Source of the DNA: Thermothielavioides terrestris NRRL 8126
Lineage: Eukaryota > Ascomycota > Sordariomycetes > Sordariales > Chaetomiaceae
NCBI RefSeq assembly: GCF_000226115.1
Contig: NC_016457.1
Location: 8,494,001 to 8,558,000, forward strand
DNA length: 64,000 bases
Reading direction: 5' to 3'
Position numbers and translations under genes: made by a program. Shown one piece after another: positions 53,658 through 64,000 of the stretch (positions within the stretch are counted from its first letter, which is position 1; every line of letters starts with the position of its first letter). The notes below the pieces were generated by a model. It had not been told where the DNA came from, did not search any database, and worked only from the letters and a program-made list of their open reading frames with translations.

Positions 53658-53862
53658 AACCCTAACCCTAACCGTTAACCCGACCCAACCATTAACCCTA
53701 ACCCTAACCACTAACCCGGGTGGTCGAACCGGCTCGCAGTGGTCGAACTGGTCGAACCGGCTCGCAGTGGTCGAACTGGTCGAACCGGCTCGCAGTGGTC
53801 GAACTGGTCGAACCGGCTCGCAGTGGTCGAACCGGCTCGCAGTGGTTGAACCGGCTCGCAGT
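53600..53862. repeat. poly(A), telomere-like repeats and 28/19-bp minisatellite block
   Basis: 56 A (53600-53655) are followed at once by degenerate CCCTAA repeats (53656-53718). Then come three 28-bp units (53722-53805; ggtcgaaccggctcgcagt plus ggtcgaact) and three 19-bp units (53806-53862; the 28-mer without the 9-bp part). CCCTAA/TTAGGG is the usual telomere repeat of filamentous ascomycetes, so this is an interstitial telomere-like tract. It lies downstream of the NLR 3' end and is non-coding. Confidence 0.88.
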
Positions 53863-54240
53863 GGCTAAGCTACACCGCCACACCCCACCATGACGTCAAC
53901 ACCGCCCTCGACAGACGCCTACTACACCGCATTTTCGAAATACGTTAAGCGGCCGTTGATGATCCCATATCTCCCGCAAGCCGACAACGAAGTCAGTACT
54001 TAAATATCACTATTCTACATCGATTCAGGATTGACACTGTGAGGAGACATAGCTAAAAGGGGGAAAGTTGGAGAAAACATTGGGGACATCTCCACCGCCA
54101 AGACACGGCACACCTATGGCATCCAATCGCTCCTCAGAAAACTCTGGAGGATTTGCCTGGTAAATGAACCGAAGCCTCCTTCCTCGCTTCCTCTGTGTAC
54201 ACAGTACACATTCGAAAGGCATCGTCATTGAAGCTTCGCT
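53863..54240. other. short region 3' of the NLR gene
   Basis: 378 bp. One 37-codon open frame (53890-54003 +) begins just after the minisatellite, but it has no recognisable feature. The rest is probably NLR 3' UTR. Confidence 0.4.
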
Positions 54241-57200
54241 TCAATCAGCATAATCCAACCCCCCTTGGACAACCGCAACGTCGCCATTCTTGGCGAACAC
54301 GACGTCCCCGTAGCTGGTGACCGCCCCTATTGGAGAGCGGGTTCCGGCAAACCAATCGTACGGCACAAAGAAATGCCTCGTGTACGAAGTGAAGGCGGCC
54401 TCCTCCGTCTCCAGTCCGTACAAGTCGATCGAGCACACCCAGGAGCGATCGTCGAGGAAGACCAGCTTGCTGCGCCTGGCAGCACCCTGGCGGTGAAAGA
54501 TGCCAACAACATGCGCGATGTGGCCCCTGATGTTTCCTAGCCGTCTTAGGGAGACGATGCCCCCGCTGCCTTGCGGTTGTGCCGGGATGGTATCAGCTAC
54601 TGCCGACGTGCTCTCTCGAGCTCCGGCAGCCTGGGCGCCCTCGGCCACGGCCTCTGGAACCACCGCTCCACAGTCCAAAACAAACACGTCCCTTGTCCCG
54701 GCTGACCCTCTCGCATCCGTCATGTCGAGCAGATAATCACTTCCCGAGCGGACGGATGGGAACACTCCCTTGACGGTGAGCCCGGCCAGACTGTGCTCTT
54801 CCAACGAAACGGAGATGACTTCAGAGAGGTCCCACCAGCGATGTATGTGCACTGTCTGCTCCTTAAAGCAAACAACGTGGGCTTCTGAGCGCGGGTGCTG
54901 CAACCACCTCCGTGTTGGGTAGTCGTTATACGTGACCGAGAACTCTTCTTCTCCGCCGTTGAGATTCCACATGTGGTCGGATTTTTGGGTGGATATGAGA
55001 AGTCTTTCTCCATGCGTCTCAGGCAACACGTTCTGGATAGTGCTGCCGCTACCCACGTGAACATTCAGGATGCACGCCGAAGCAACCCAGGTTTTGCCTT
55101 CAGCCCGCGTCACCTTCTCCAGAGACCAGACAAGAACGCGGTTAGAGAGACAGGTCGAGATGACCGTATGTTTCCCTGGTAGCCATTGTAGAGTGTGCAC
55201 CGTAGTTTTGTGGGAGTACAGCTGAGCGATGTGGTCTCCGCTGTTGGTGTCGTAGAGTGAGACCGAGCCGTCGTCTTTACCGCACAGAATGCCTTCCTTA
55301 GCAGGCATCAATGTCATCGCCGTGATTTTCGTCGTTCGCTTCGGGGCGGTGGATTCCCCGGCCGTGCTCGATGTATCCACGCTCAGGGCGTCGTCAAGGG
55401 TTGCTCCCGTGAGCAAAACAGGGGGCATCCAGATGTTGCACTGGGATCCCCTCAGGTCGGCGAGGTTTACCCCGTCGCGACTGAACGCAAGCTTTTTCAC
55501 CAGAAGGTCAGAAGTCCTGACTTTGTACAGCACCCTCAGCGTGTCGAATTCGAAGATTTGTATGATGCCCTTCGCTCCGGCCCCAGCAAGGAAGCGCCCG
55601 TCGGGACTTGCTGCTAGCGTATGACAGCTGACTCGTTGCTTCTCGATCTCTCTGTCGGCAAAGGGATCAATGATGACAAGTTCCCCGTCAAGGTAAGATG
55701 CTGCGAGAAGCTCAATCCTGGGGTTAGGATTGAAGAGGAGAGCCACGATCGGGTGCGTGGACGTCGAGCCGGAAGGCAGCTTTTTACCACAGCTGCCGTA
55801 GTATGCGTTCTGTTCGAGGTCCCAAATAGTGATTGGCTTTCCGCTGTAAGCAACAGCCATCATGCGGTGGGAGGTGGCTATTGAAAGGGCGGCAGGCGCA
55901 ATGCTCGGCGGGGGGGACCCGTCATCCGGGCCGTGTCGCCAAGGCCTCTTGGCCTGTTCGGCTGCCTCATGATCCAGGTCCCAGCAATGAAATTCATTCT
56001 GATTCGAGGCTGCCATCAAGAGGTTGTCGTAGAACACCAGCCCGATGCACCTCTGCGGGGAACCTAGGCGATGCAGCTGCTGGCCCGTTCGGAAGTTCCA
56101 GACGTGAAGAGTTCTAAGCCCGCAGGATGCCAGCATGTCCGAGTGTTCTCGAAATTGCAAGTGCAATACTGCTTCCCCGTGGCTCAGAGTGCGGTATTCT
56201 TGGCAGGATAGCAGGTGGTAGAGGACAACCTGACCGCCTCGCAGACCCACAGCGAGGAACTCTTCACCATAGCAGAGGGCGCTGGTTTGCCGTGCCCCAA
56301 AGTCGAGACATGATAACCGGTCGTCCCACGAAAAGGCAGGAAGTCCGGTGACGGACAGTCTTTTCCCTTGTCCCCCTATCGCGTGGATCGCCGAGTCTGG
56401 GGGACAGAATGCTGGAATGCGCGAGTAGATAGAGGACGGCGAAGCAACGAGTGCGTCAGCAAACTTGGCCGCCACCCTTTTGAGGTCTACGGACCATGCT
56501 CGGACTGCTTGATTGTCTGGTCTGAGCGGTGATCTCTCGACCATGCAGAGACTCGCATAGGTTCTCAAATCCTCGGCGGTGCGAATCATTAATCCAAGCT
56601 TCCGGGTCTCGGCAGCAATCTGGATCCAGGTCAAGATATTGAGTTTGAGAAACTCGTCGACAAGAGCCAAAGCATGGTCTGCCGTCGGATCCGCCCTGAC
56701 GAGATGAGATGAGAAGGTCTCGCAGGAGTAAGTAAGAAACTCGTTCCTCTGGATCGGCTGTGGCGGGTGACGCAACTGTCTCCCCTCCATCCTCGGTGGC
56801 TTCAGCTCGGGTCCAGTTAGGTACTCGAGGCACACCCTCGCAATCCGCGTATGTGCTTCGGCGCTCCGAATCGCGAATTCGGAATTGAGAGACTCGTTGA
56901 GGAGGAATTCCCGTGCAGTATCGTGAACCATCTGAACCCTGTCACTCGAGTCGATCGTGACAAGCTGACCGCATAGAGTCCTGATAATCTCACCCAACCT
57001 GGGGAACTTGTCCTTCAGGTCGATCTCTAATGCGCATTCGAGTCCTCTCACCGTCAACGGCCGCACCACACAAGTGACCCAGGTGAGAATCGCCTTAGCT
57101 AACACCTTCCCCCTTGCCGCGGCGGCCATGGTATCGAGAGCACGGCGGTACAAGTGATCCATCCCTCGTGGTACCTCATTTATGACGCGCTTGATTTCTT

Positions 57201-59148
57201 CCTCACTGAATGCTGTAGAGAGCTCATCAAGTACCAGCACAGTCCAGAGAAATGACCCTTTGGATTTTTCAATGATCCTCTTTTCCAGCACTCCGCGACT
57301 CTCTTTGCTGTCATTGAAGAACGATTGGCATCTTTCGGCGACAATGCGTTCAATGTCTGGCAGGGTGTCCTCTGCTGAGATGTGTCCCTGTATGTGCTGA
57401 AAAGGCCCAAGACTGGCAAAGAGACGACAAATCTCCGGCGTTTCACGGCTGGTAATGAAGATTTGAAGTCGGGCGCTGGTGCCGACTTCGGATAACATCG
57501 AGTCCAGAAAAGGTGCGAAGTTTGTGCATTCATCCAGTGCATCAATCACCCAGCAGTGGGGGATAGTTGCTCGCTTGAGGATGTTGGATGAGAAGAGAGT
57601 CCTCCAGAGGTTTCTTTCATTGTCGTGATCAAGCAAGCCGCGGTCATCCTTGAGCTGGCAGAGCGCATCCTGTATACCAGGATCGACTGAGGCCATCTGG
57701 AAAGCTAGCGATCGAAGGCAAGCGCTCAGACGAGATTTGGACCTGTCACTGTGTTTGAAGAGATAACAGCTGCAGGATACGCCTGACTGCTTGACGTCGT
57801 CAACAACGAAACCTGCGAGCACGGATTTGCCGGTGCCAGGCTTTCCATCGACCCACAAGACGGCGGGAGAATCATTTCGGCCAGCTTTCCAGTCGGCATA
57901 ATATCGCTTCTTCAAGATCCAGGCGCAAGTTCCTTGGGCTCGGACATCTTGGACCGCGAGCAAGTCCTCGTCTGGCCGACCGGTTACGCCGAGGTAGGAT
58001 GCAAGCCTTTGGATCGAATCCCGCTGAGAGATGACCCTTGCCCTGGCATCTGGAGATCCATGTCAGTCTTTGAGCGTTGGCTGCAGGCCAAACAGAGACA
58101 GCGCCATTTTACCTGAAGTTGCAATTCTGTTCAACGTGGACACAAGAGAATTCCGTATTATGATGTAGTTCTGGTCGAAAGGATTGTGGAACTTGCAGAT
58201 CGATCGGTGATCCGCATTCATGGGCATCTGCTTCTCCTCCCGATACCCGAGGGTGGCGGCCTCAGGGTCGACGATGAGGGTCCTCAGCCCCCTCACCCTC
58301 AGCTTTCGCGTCTCGTAGAAAGACCACAACTCCAAGGGTGCCGAGTAATGGCGGAACTCTTCATTGATAGACTGAAGGGCGGCGGAGCCACGGATCAGAC
58401 TGGTGACATAGGCAGGAGCTGAAGAGGTCACTTTCAGAATGTTCTTAAGTAGTCTTGTCTCGTCTGAGCCACGATGTGGTGTCCCGAGGAAGTACATCGC
58501 ACGGACACGGTCCGCAAGGGCCTTGTTCTCGTGGTGGGCAAGCATGTAAGCCTTTTTGATGACCAAACCACCCATGCTGTGGCCGATGAGGATTAACGCG
58601 GTGTTGCTGTTGGCGAAGTGAAGCGACGTCGATAGCTCGCACAGCAGCGACTTGCCAATTTGATGAATGTTGAGACAGCTATCGTTGCCCTTGGTCCAGT
58701 TCGAGGCATAACCGAAGCTATGGATTCTTGCGTTCTTGAAGGCGGGATCCTTGGGAAGCCATTCGCGCGGCCAGTAGTGGTTGATGGAATCGGTCATGCT
58801 CCATGTTCTTCGCGAGCCGCCTCCAGGACCATGAACGAAGACCAAGTCGAATAGCGGCTCGGATGGAGCATGAAGAAGGTTTAATCCGAGAGGCCCCCTT
58901 GCGTCCGCCAAGCCATCATCAACGACATTGCTCGTTCTGCTCAACCGCTCGCCTCCGGCAGTGTCCTTGTTGTCTTTTTTCTTGTGCCGAAAGCTAAAGT
59001 TTCTGATGGACTGTGATCGTGGTTGTTAGGACAAGACAGGACCCAAATAAGGCCAACCATTCCCTAAATCGTGATGCCCAGCGGTTGTGATGCGGGGTTG
59101 CGGGGTTGCAATGGAATAATCGGAAGGGGGAGAAACTTAACTCACCAT
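54241..59148 (-). CDS. NLR-type STAND protein: alpha/beta-hydrolase (SesB-like) + NACHT + WD40
   Basis: Exons 59148-59146 (only the ATG), 59010-58113 and 58049-54241; introns of 135 and 63 nt; 1569 aa. The bare-ATG exon is inferred: ATG is followed directly by GTGAGT, and the CACAG acceptor opens SIRNFSFRHKKKDNKD in frame. Domains: a lipase-like alpha/beta hydrolase (~55-285) with VFVHGPGGGSRRTWS, nucleophile elbow GHSMGG (Ser ~146) and FLGTPHRGS; a NACHT NTPase (~355-520) with Walker A GKPGTGKS (~369-376) and Walker B IDALDE (~470); a helical region with MVHDTAREFLL; and C-terminal degenerate WD40 repeats (~890-1560). Fungal NLRs of this design act in non-self recognition and incompatibility cell death. 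The WD repeats are diverged, not the near-identical kind. No partner gene for the effector domain is adjacent. Confidence 0.9.
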
Positions 59149-59765
59149 GGTGATAATGCGATGTGACTCTTATGCCCTGGTCCTGTCCGGCGGCTACCTA
59201 TCTGGAAGACGACGGAGCTCTCTCCAGGCGTCCGTCCTTGACTCCTATGGAAGAAGCCCCCTAACCTGGCCTACAGGGAGTATATCTGTTGGGTGTCCAG
59301 TGTACTGTACTGTACCCGACCTTCCCGACGAACGTTCGTTTTGGGGGTGTGGGGGGGGGGGGGGGGGGCCACTCACACGACAACTCCACGTCTCTGCTTG
59401 TGGGGCGAGATCAGGCACTCAAGGGCTTCTCTGCCCCTAGGCAAACCTGGGTTCGGGCCGTGCCTTCCCAACGGGCAAATAAGGTTGGGGAGGGATTTTG
59501 ACAAGGTCTGCTGCGTGCACGCGATGCCATTGGCGATCATCTTGCCTGCACCTAATCCTGCCCCCACTTGCGGTTACGCCGTCCCCGATCCCCGCTCCCC
59601 AGATCGCCCGGAGACAGAAGATCGTGAAGTACATCCATCCGTGCCTGCCCGTACAAGGAGGTGCAGTCATGTGTGAGGAAACGGTGGAGAGGACAACGGC
59701 CTGCTGGAGAAACCGAGTCTAACTGAGAATAGCGCTTCACCTTCTTGCCAAAGGAAGCGGCTTTC
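59149..59765. other. intergenic region with G18 homopolymer
   Basis: 617 bp between the NLR start and the end of the deaminase gene, including a run of 18 G at 59351-59368. No supported gene. Confidence 0.45.
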
Positions 59766-60308
59766 TCATTTATCATGACCAGCAAAAGTCACGTCCAGGA
59801 TGAGAGCCCGCAGGTCTGGGTCGTCATCCAACACGACCACCTTAATCCCGGCATCCTCGAGGCGTTTGATCCCCTCGTTCCGCTTGATGAACGTGTCAGG
59901 CTCCCGGATACCGACGTAAACAACTTTGATGGCATCGCCCAGGCCCAGGATCCGCTCGACGCAAGTCCGATTCCCGCTCAGCCTCTCATTGCACGGCTCC
60001 ATGGTCGTGTAGAGCACCGTGTTCTGCGGAAGGACCTTGGCAATGTCGAAGTCGTGAATGCCATATCGGTCGGCGATCTTGATGAAGCAGCAGTGCTCAG
60101 CATGCGTCGAGCCCGGATCGCCTGGTCGATCCCGCGGCAGCTCCTCCGAGTAGCCCGTCGATAGAATTTCGTTCTTGTCGGCGTCCACAAGCACCGCGCC
60201 GACGCAGAACTTGGAGGGCGACGGCGGCGACAGCCGTGCCTGCTCGACCGCATACCTCATGTACGCCTTGTGATCGCCTGGCGCGATGGTGGTTGGGTGG
60301 GACGCCAT
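59766..60308 (-). CDS. cytidine/deoxycytidylate deaminase family protein (DRAP-deaminase-like)
   Basis: Single exon, 180 aa, start MASHPTTIAPGDHKAYMRYA. The zinc-dependent deaminase signature is clear: HAEHCCF supplies the zinc His and catalytic Glu (~70-72) and PCNERLSGNRTC (~105-116) the two zinc Cys. The Cys pair is separated by nine residues instead of the usual PCxxC two. This expanded loop with RLSGNRTC resembles the deaminase domain of fungal Rib2-type riboflavin enzymes, and of stand-alone paralogues, as I recall them. FCVGAVLVDADKNEILSTGY and VLYTTMEPC complete the fold. No pseudouridine synthase domain is attached, so a stand-alone deaminase with unknown substrate is the safest reading. 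Confidence 0.85.
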   Translation of the reverse strand: MASHPTTIAPGDHKAYMRYAVEQARLSPPSPSKFCVGAVLVDADKNEILSTGYSEELPRDRPGDPGSTHAEHCCFIKIADRYGIHDFDIAKVLPQNTVLYTTMEPCNERLSGNRTCVERILGLGDAIKVVYVGIREPDTFIKRNEGIKRLEDAGIKVVVLDDDPDLRALILDVTFAGHDK

Positions 60309-61739
60309 CTTCGCTGTGGAGGATCGAGAATGGATGGAGCTAGGGCATGCATGAACCTTTAATCTCTGTCGCTTCCTGTTGATCGCGGTGAGTTACCTCG
60401 ATCAGAGTGTGGGGTTCGGAGAAGTGATCAAGATTGCGCATGTGGGGCATGAATGGACATACCACCTGAAGCAACTGGCAGAAATCGGGTGTATTGCTGA
60501 ATTAGTTACTGTGCATTAGCACAGTACTGTGAAGATGCGTAGGGACATAACGACCTCGACGTCTTGCAGCTAGAAAAATCTTTCAAATTGTTGGAACCCA
60601 CACAATAGCGAAGTGGTGCAAAACCTCCAAACCAACCCAGCCTTCACCACGCAGGAGTAAGGATATGAGGTATGCCCGAAAGGTACACCGTGCCCCTCTG
60701 GCCAGACGTAGCCGAAGTGATTCAATAAGTGCGGGGAGTGTCTTCTCAGCAGGTAGACGGATGGCTCTCAGATGGTCCTGGTGGTGACCCTGGTGCGCAC
60801 TATCTCTGCGGCGTCAGCTCAATGGCTCTAGGCCCCTACATTTGGGCAGACGGAGAATCAACGAGTGGAAGGGCTTAACAGCACTGAATGGTTAGGCAAA
60901 TAGTGCTTGATCAAGCTGTTTTTAAAGAAAAAGAAGACCTTGACGGTCTTGACGACGATGATGGTATAGGTATGAGAAGACTCCTCCTGATGAGCCGCAG
61001 CCCCTTATTTACACTACATATAATCATGGAGCTTGGCCCTTGAAAACGAACGCAACGATTCAAAACGCAAGAAACACAGGGCTCCCATGTCTCCGCCCAG
61101 AGGCTGTCACCGCATTGTCGCTTCCAAACACCAGGCGAAAGTGGGTCCAGGTGCCTGCAACACACCCCCAATTTGAACAACAACAGTAGCCAACAGTGGG
61201 CAACCATCGCCATCGAATTTGAAGCTGTAGATACTGCAAAAAACGGCCCAAATGGCCATTTTCTGGTGTTTCCGAGTGCCTGTTGATGTTTTGATACTTC
61301 CTTTTTAGGCATCTCCTCTGTTGCATACGTCGGAGGCGCTACACGTACTGCGCGGGCGAGCAACGCCCACAACAACGCCCACAACAACGCCCACAACAAC
61401 GCCCACCACAACATAGGCATAGAACCGCTTGAATCACTGTATTGGGCACGAATTCGAAGCTCTTGATGCATTTGGCAATATCCTGATGATGGCGTATTGT
61501 TTGGATACTTCCTTTTTTAGCATTTCCTTCCTGTATCGCGGGCATCACTGGCACCGCGGCATTATGGCTGTATCTGTCACGTCAGGGGTAAGGGGCTCAG
61601 AGCTTGGCATAGCGCACTGGCCATGGCTTCCCCACTCCTGGATGTATATATACCACGCTCTGTTCAGTCTTTAGCTCTCCTTTGTACTGGAACAACGCAC
61701 TCTCTCTTTGCATTCCGATGCTCTACTACGATCCTACCG
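60309..61739. other. intergenic region with degenerate repeats
   Basis: 1.4 kb. A 12-bp repeat (acaacaacgccc, about four units) spans ~61364-61412. Two diverged copies of a ~60-bp motif around gatacttcctttttaggcat (61290) and gatacttccttttttagcat (61503) flank it. No gene is supported; the minus-strand frame here reads through the repeat. Confidence 0.45.
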
Positions 61740-64000
61740 TTGTATCCACACCTCGTAGCTCGCTGTAGCGTGTCAGTTATAAGCCTAGGCGCTCTATAAT
61801 TGCACGTAGCTAGTAACCTATAGTAAGCTCTCTCTCTCTCTCTCCTTTTCTTACACTCTGTACCTCAATATAACGATTACCGAGAGTAGCTCAACCATTA
61901 CACTCCAGTCCTATATAGATTGGACTAAGTAGTTCATAGAGCTTAAGCTCGTAGCTATAAGCAATAGTATCTAGGACGAATACGATCTAGATGCTCTCGA
62001 CGAGCCTTAGGATAAGCGACCGAAAGTTCCTTCGGAGGATAAGGTAGTCGAAGAGCTTTGTAAGAAGCGCACCAAGGAATTGGGTGTCCTTATAGGCCAA
62101 GCCCTAGCTCCTACTAAACAAGAGGTTGCTACTAAGCTCGAAGCTATATATAAGGAATACCTTGTGCTTATAGCTATCTAGAAGAGTAGGATAAAGTTAT
62201 ATTCGTTTATCCTCTAGTGGATTATACACTCTATTCACCGACCTCTGCTCAACGTTGTATATATCGTTATTTCGAACACTAGACTTAGTAGTCCCTAAGC
62301 TCTTATTTATAAGCTCTATAAATAGCTTACGCCTTTCGATACTTTCGTTGAAGATTTAGCCGTTCGACAATATATAATAGTACTGTAAAAGGTGTATAGA
62401 GCAGGTGTCAACCTACGTAAGTGGTACCACTCTTAGAACAAGGCGTACCTATATATAAAGAGCTTCGATATCCCCAAAGTAGTTGGACCTAGAGCATTTA
62501 AACACCTTATCGAGGTGGTCGGTCACCGGATCGCCTTAGACTAGGCTCGTCACTAGCTCTCCGAGATCGAGGTACTCAAGGCCTAGGGGCGCCTAATTCC
62601 TACTCTTAAAGAGCTAGGCGCTCGCCTTAGTATTCAGATCGACAATACCGCTACTAAGGGGCTCGATTACAGCGTATTTACCTCTTTAGGAGCAGCTTAA
62701 GGCAATGGTTCTACGGATAGTATAGGCTTTTATAGCTCGAGGCTCTACTTATACCTCTATAAGGCTAATAGCAAGTATAGGTAGAAGCTAGTAGAGTACT
62801 AGTTTCTCTAGACGGTAATCACTAGGGTAGAGAAGGGCCGCTATAAGCTCTTAGAAGTATAGATTACCGAGATTAGAGAGCGCTTTAACGAACTAAAGTG
62901 GAATTCCCTTTAGGAAAGCCTCTAAAAGCAGTATAGCTCTAGCTCTATAGAGTAGGGGAACTCCGAGTTAGCTTCTCCTAACAAGGTCGTCTACACTGTT
63001 ATCGACCTAAGCCTCTTAGGTAAAGGAGCTTACTATTCGTTTATATTCTCGACTACTATTACCTACTAGCTTTCTTAGAGTACTCTCCTCGACAACTATA
63101 CTACTTTGTATATCGTCAACGATAAGAAGCTCCTAGTTCTTAGTACCTTTATACTATTAGGAGACGGTGACTATATAGAAGTAAGTACTACCACTTTTCC
63201 TATTTCGGGAAAAGGAGAGTATATTATAAAAGGAGTGTTGAATAGAGAGTAGGGGAAAGGAACTATAGACCTCTATTTAAAGAACGTCGCTATAATAGAG
63301 GGCTTTTATACCAACATTGTATCAGAGACTACTCTATATATAGCTAGTATCTAGTATTTAGGTCTAGACTACTCTCTATAGTATAGAACGCTTAAAAAAA
63401 GTATAAAGGTCAAGTAGTTGATTTATAAGTTTAATATAGTTTTCTTCGAATCGAAGAACCTTTCCTCTTACTTTTATATTCTCCAACCTTTATAGAGCTT
63501 TATAGGCCTAGTGACAATGAATATAGTTGTTTATAAGGATAATGCGAGGTTATATACATTATACGCGCCTTAAGAGAGAGAAGATATTAAGGAGCTTTAG
63601 TATAAGAGATCTAGACATCTAGGTTAAAGAGCTCTTTAGGCATTAGCGTAGAGCGCGAAGAACGTTAAGATCTAAGGAATATCGACGATCGAATATAAGG
63701 TATACGCTTTATTGTACACTAGAGAGTACAATACGCTTTATAAAATAGAGCATTGCGCTTTATAGCTATTCTAGTATATTTCCTAGGACCTCTTCTTATT
63801 TCCTTTTAGGTTTAATAGATCCTAGTACCTCCTTATAATTAAGGACAAATTCAGTGGACGGATCTAGGCTTTTATACTCTTTAACAAAGGTCAAACTGAG
63901 CTCTTCAACACTATTAGAGCTTTTGAATGCTAGGTCAAACGGCAATAGGGACTCAACGTCTATAAGATTCACTAGGACAACAATATAGGAGTCATTATAC
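61740..64000 (+). mobile_element. decayed Ty1/copia-type LTR retrotransposon, partial at right edge
   Basis: AT-rich, with many in-frame TAG/TAA on the + strand where Trp or Gln would be expected. Successive blocks still read as gag (about 61890-62600, including a gag-like KLEAIYKEYLVLIA segment), a protease/gag-pre-integrase-like region (~62990-63330), an integrase zinc-finger-like RHLG..H..C..C remnant (~63610-63760) and the start of the integrase core with KDKFSGRI (~63840). CpA and TpG dinucleotides are scarce and TpA abundant, the RIP pattern. No LTR could be delimited. It continues beyond 64000 and cannot encode functional protein. Confidence 0.78.

Noticed and set aside
53600..53720. 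True chromosome end (telomere)
   Set aside because: The CCCTAA repeats are few, degenerate and flanked on both sides by single-copy genes, so they are interstitial.
53890..54003. 37-codon open frame after the minisatellite
   Set aside because: Too short, with no recognised motif or splice-linked continuation. Kept only as a note.
61364..61415. CRISPR-like array
   Set aside because: The units are 12 bp with no spacers. This is a simple tandem repeat in a eukaryotic genome.

Overview
The window looks like nuclear DNA of a filamentous ascomycete, most likely a sordariomycete and probably Sordariales (inference). The signs are GC-rich genes with short GT..AG introns (41-135 nt), fungus-specific families (PTH11/fungal-rhodopsin membrane protein, eqolisin glutamic peptidase, Zn2Cys6 regulator, SIT siderophore transporter, NACHT-WD40 NLR, alpha-aminoadipate homocitrate synthase), and an AT-rich retroelement whose stop codons look like repeat-induced point mutation (RIP). 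About 23 protein-coding genes can be supported. I rebuilt exon joins by hand from splice signals and checked that the reading frame closed. No tRNA, rRNA or CRISPR was seen.

Layout, left to right: a PTH11-like membrane protein running off the left edge (-); biotin-protein ligase (-) divergent from COA4 (+); MGM101 (+) convergent with a TB2/DP1/HVA22 protein (-); an MFS relic; an uncharacterised multi-pass membrane protein (-); a 403-bp palindromic transposable element; copper amine oxidase (-); an eqolisin (+) convergent with an eight-exon hotdog thioesterase (-); TFIIH subunit TFB2 (+); a conserved hypothetical gene and a frame-broken region (-); a TANGO2-like protein (-); 14-exon homocitrate synthase (+); an RS-rich protein (+) and a 5'-truncated short-chain dehydrogenase (+); a siderophore transporter with a one-base frame break (-); an inverted pair of small TA-flanked elements; an RNase H-like protein (+); fumarylacetoacetase (+); a Zn2Cys6 regulator (+); a hypothetical protein (-); CPD1 (+) convergent with a conserved hypothetical (-); a cytochrome b561-domain protein (-); a poly(A)/telomere-like/minisatellite island; a 1569-aa hydrolase-NACHT-WD40 NLR (-); a cytidine-deaminase-family protein (-); and a decayed Ty1/copia element running off the right edge.

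This is mostly housekeeping metabolism (lysine synthesis, tyrosine breakdown, amine oxidation, biotinylation, mitochondrial DNA and cytochrome oxidase upkeep) interrupted by repeat-rich islands. I see no biosynthetic cluster. The most notable features are a palindromic GATA-type candidate operator upstream of the siderophore transporter, a three-copy TA-flanked miniature element family carrying telomere-like cores (two copies forming a large inverted repeat next to the RNase H gene), and the NLR beside a poly(A)-telomere-like-minisatellite block.
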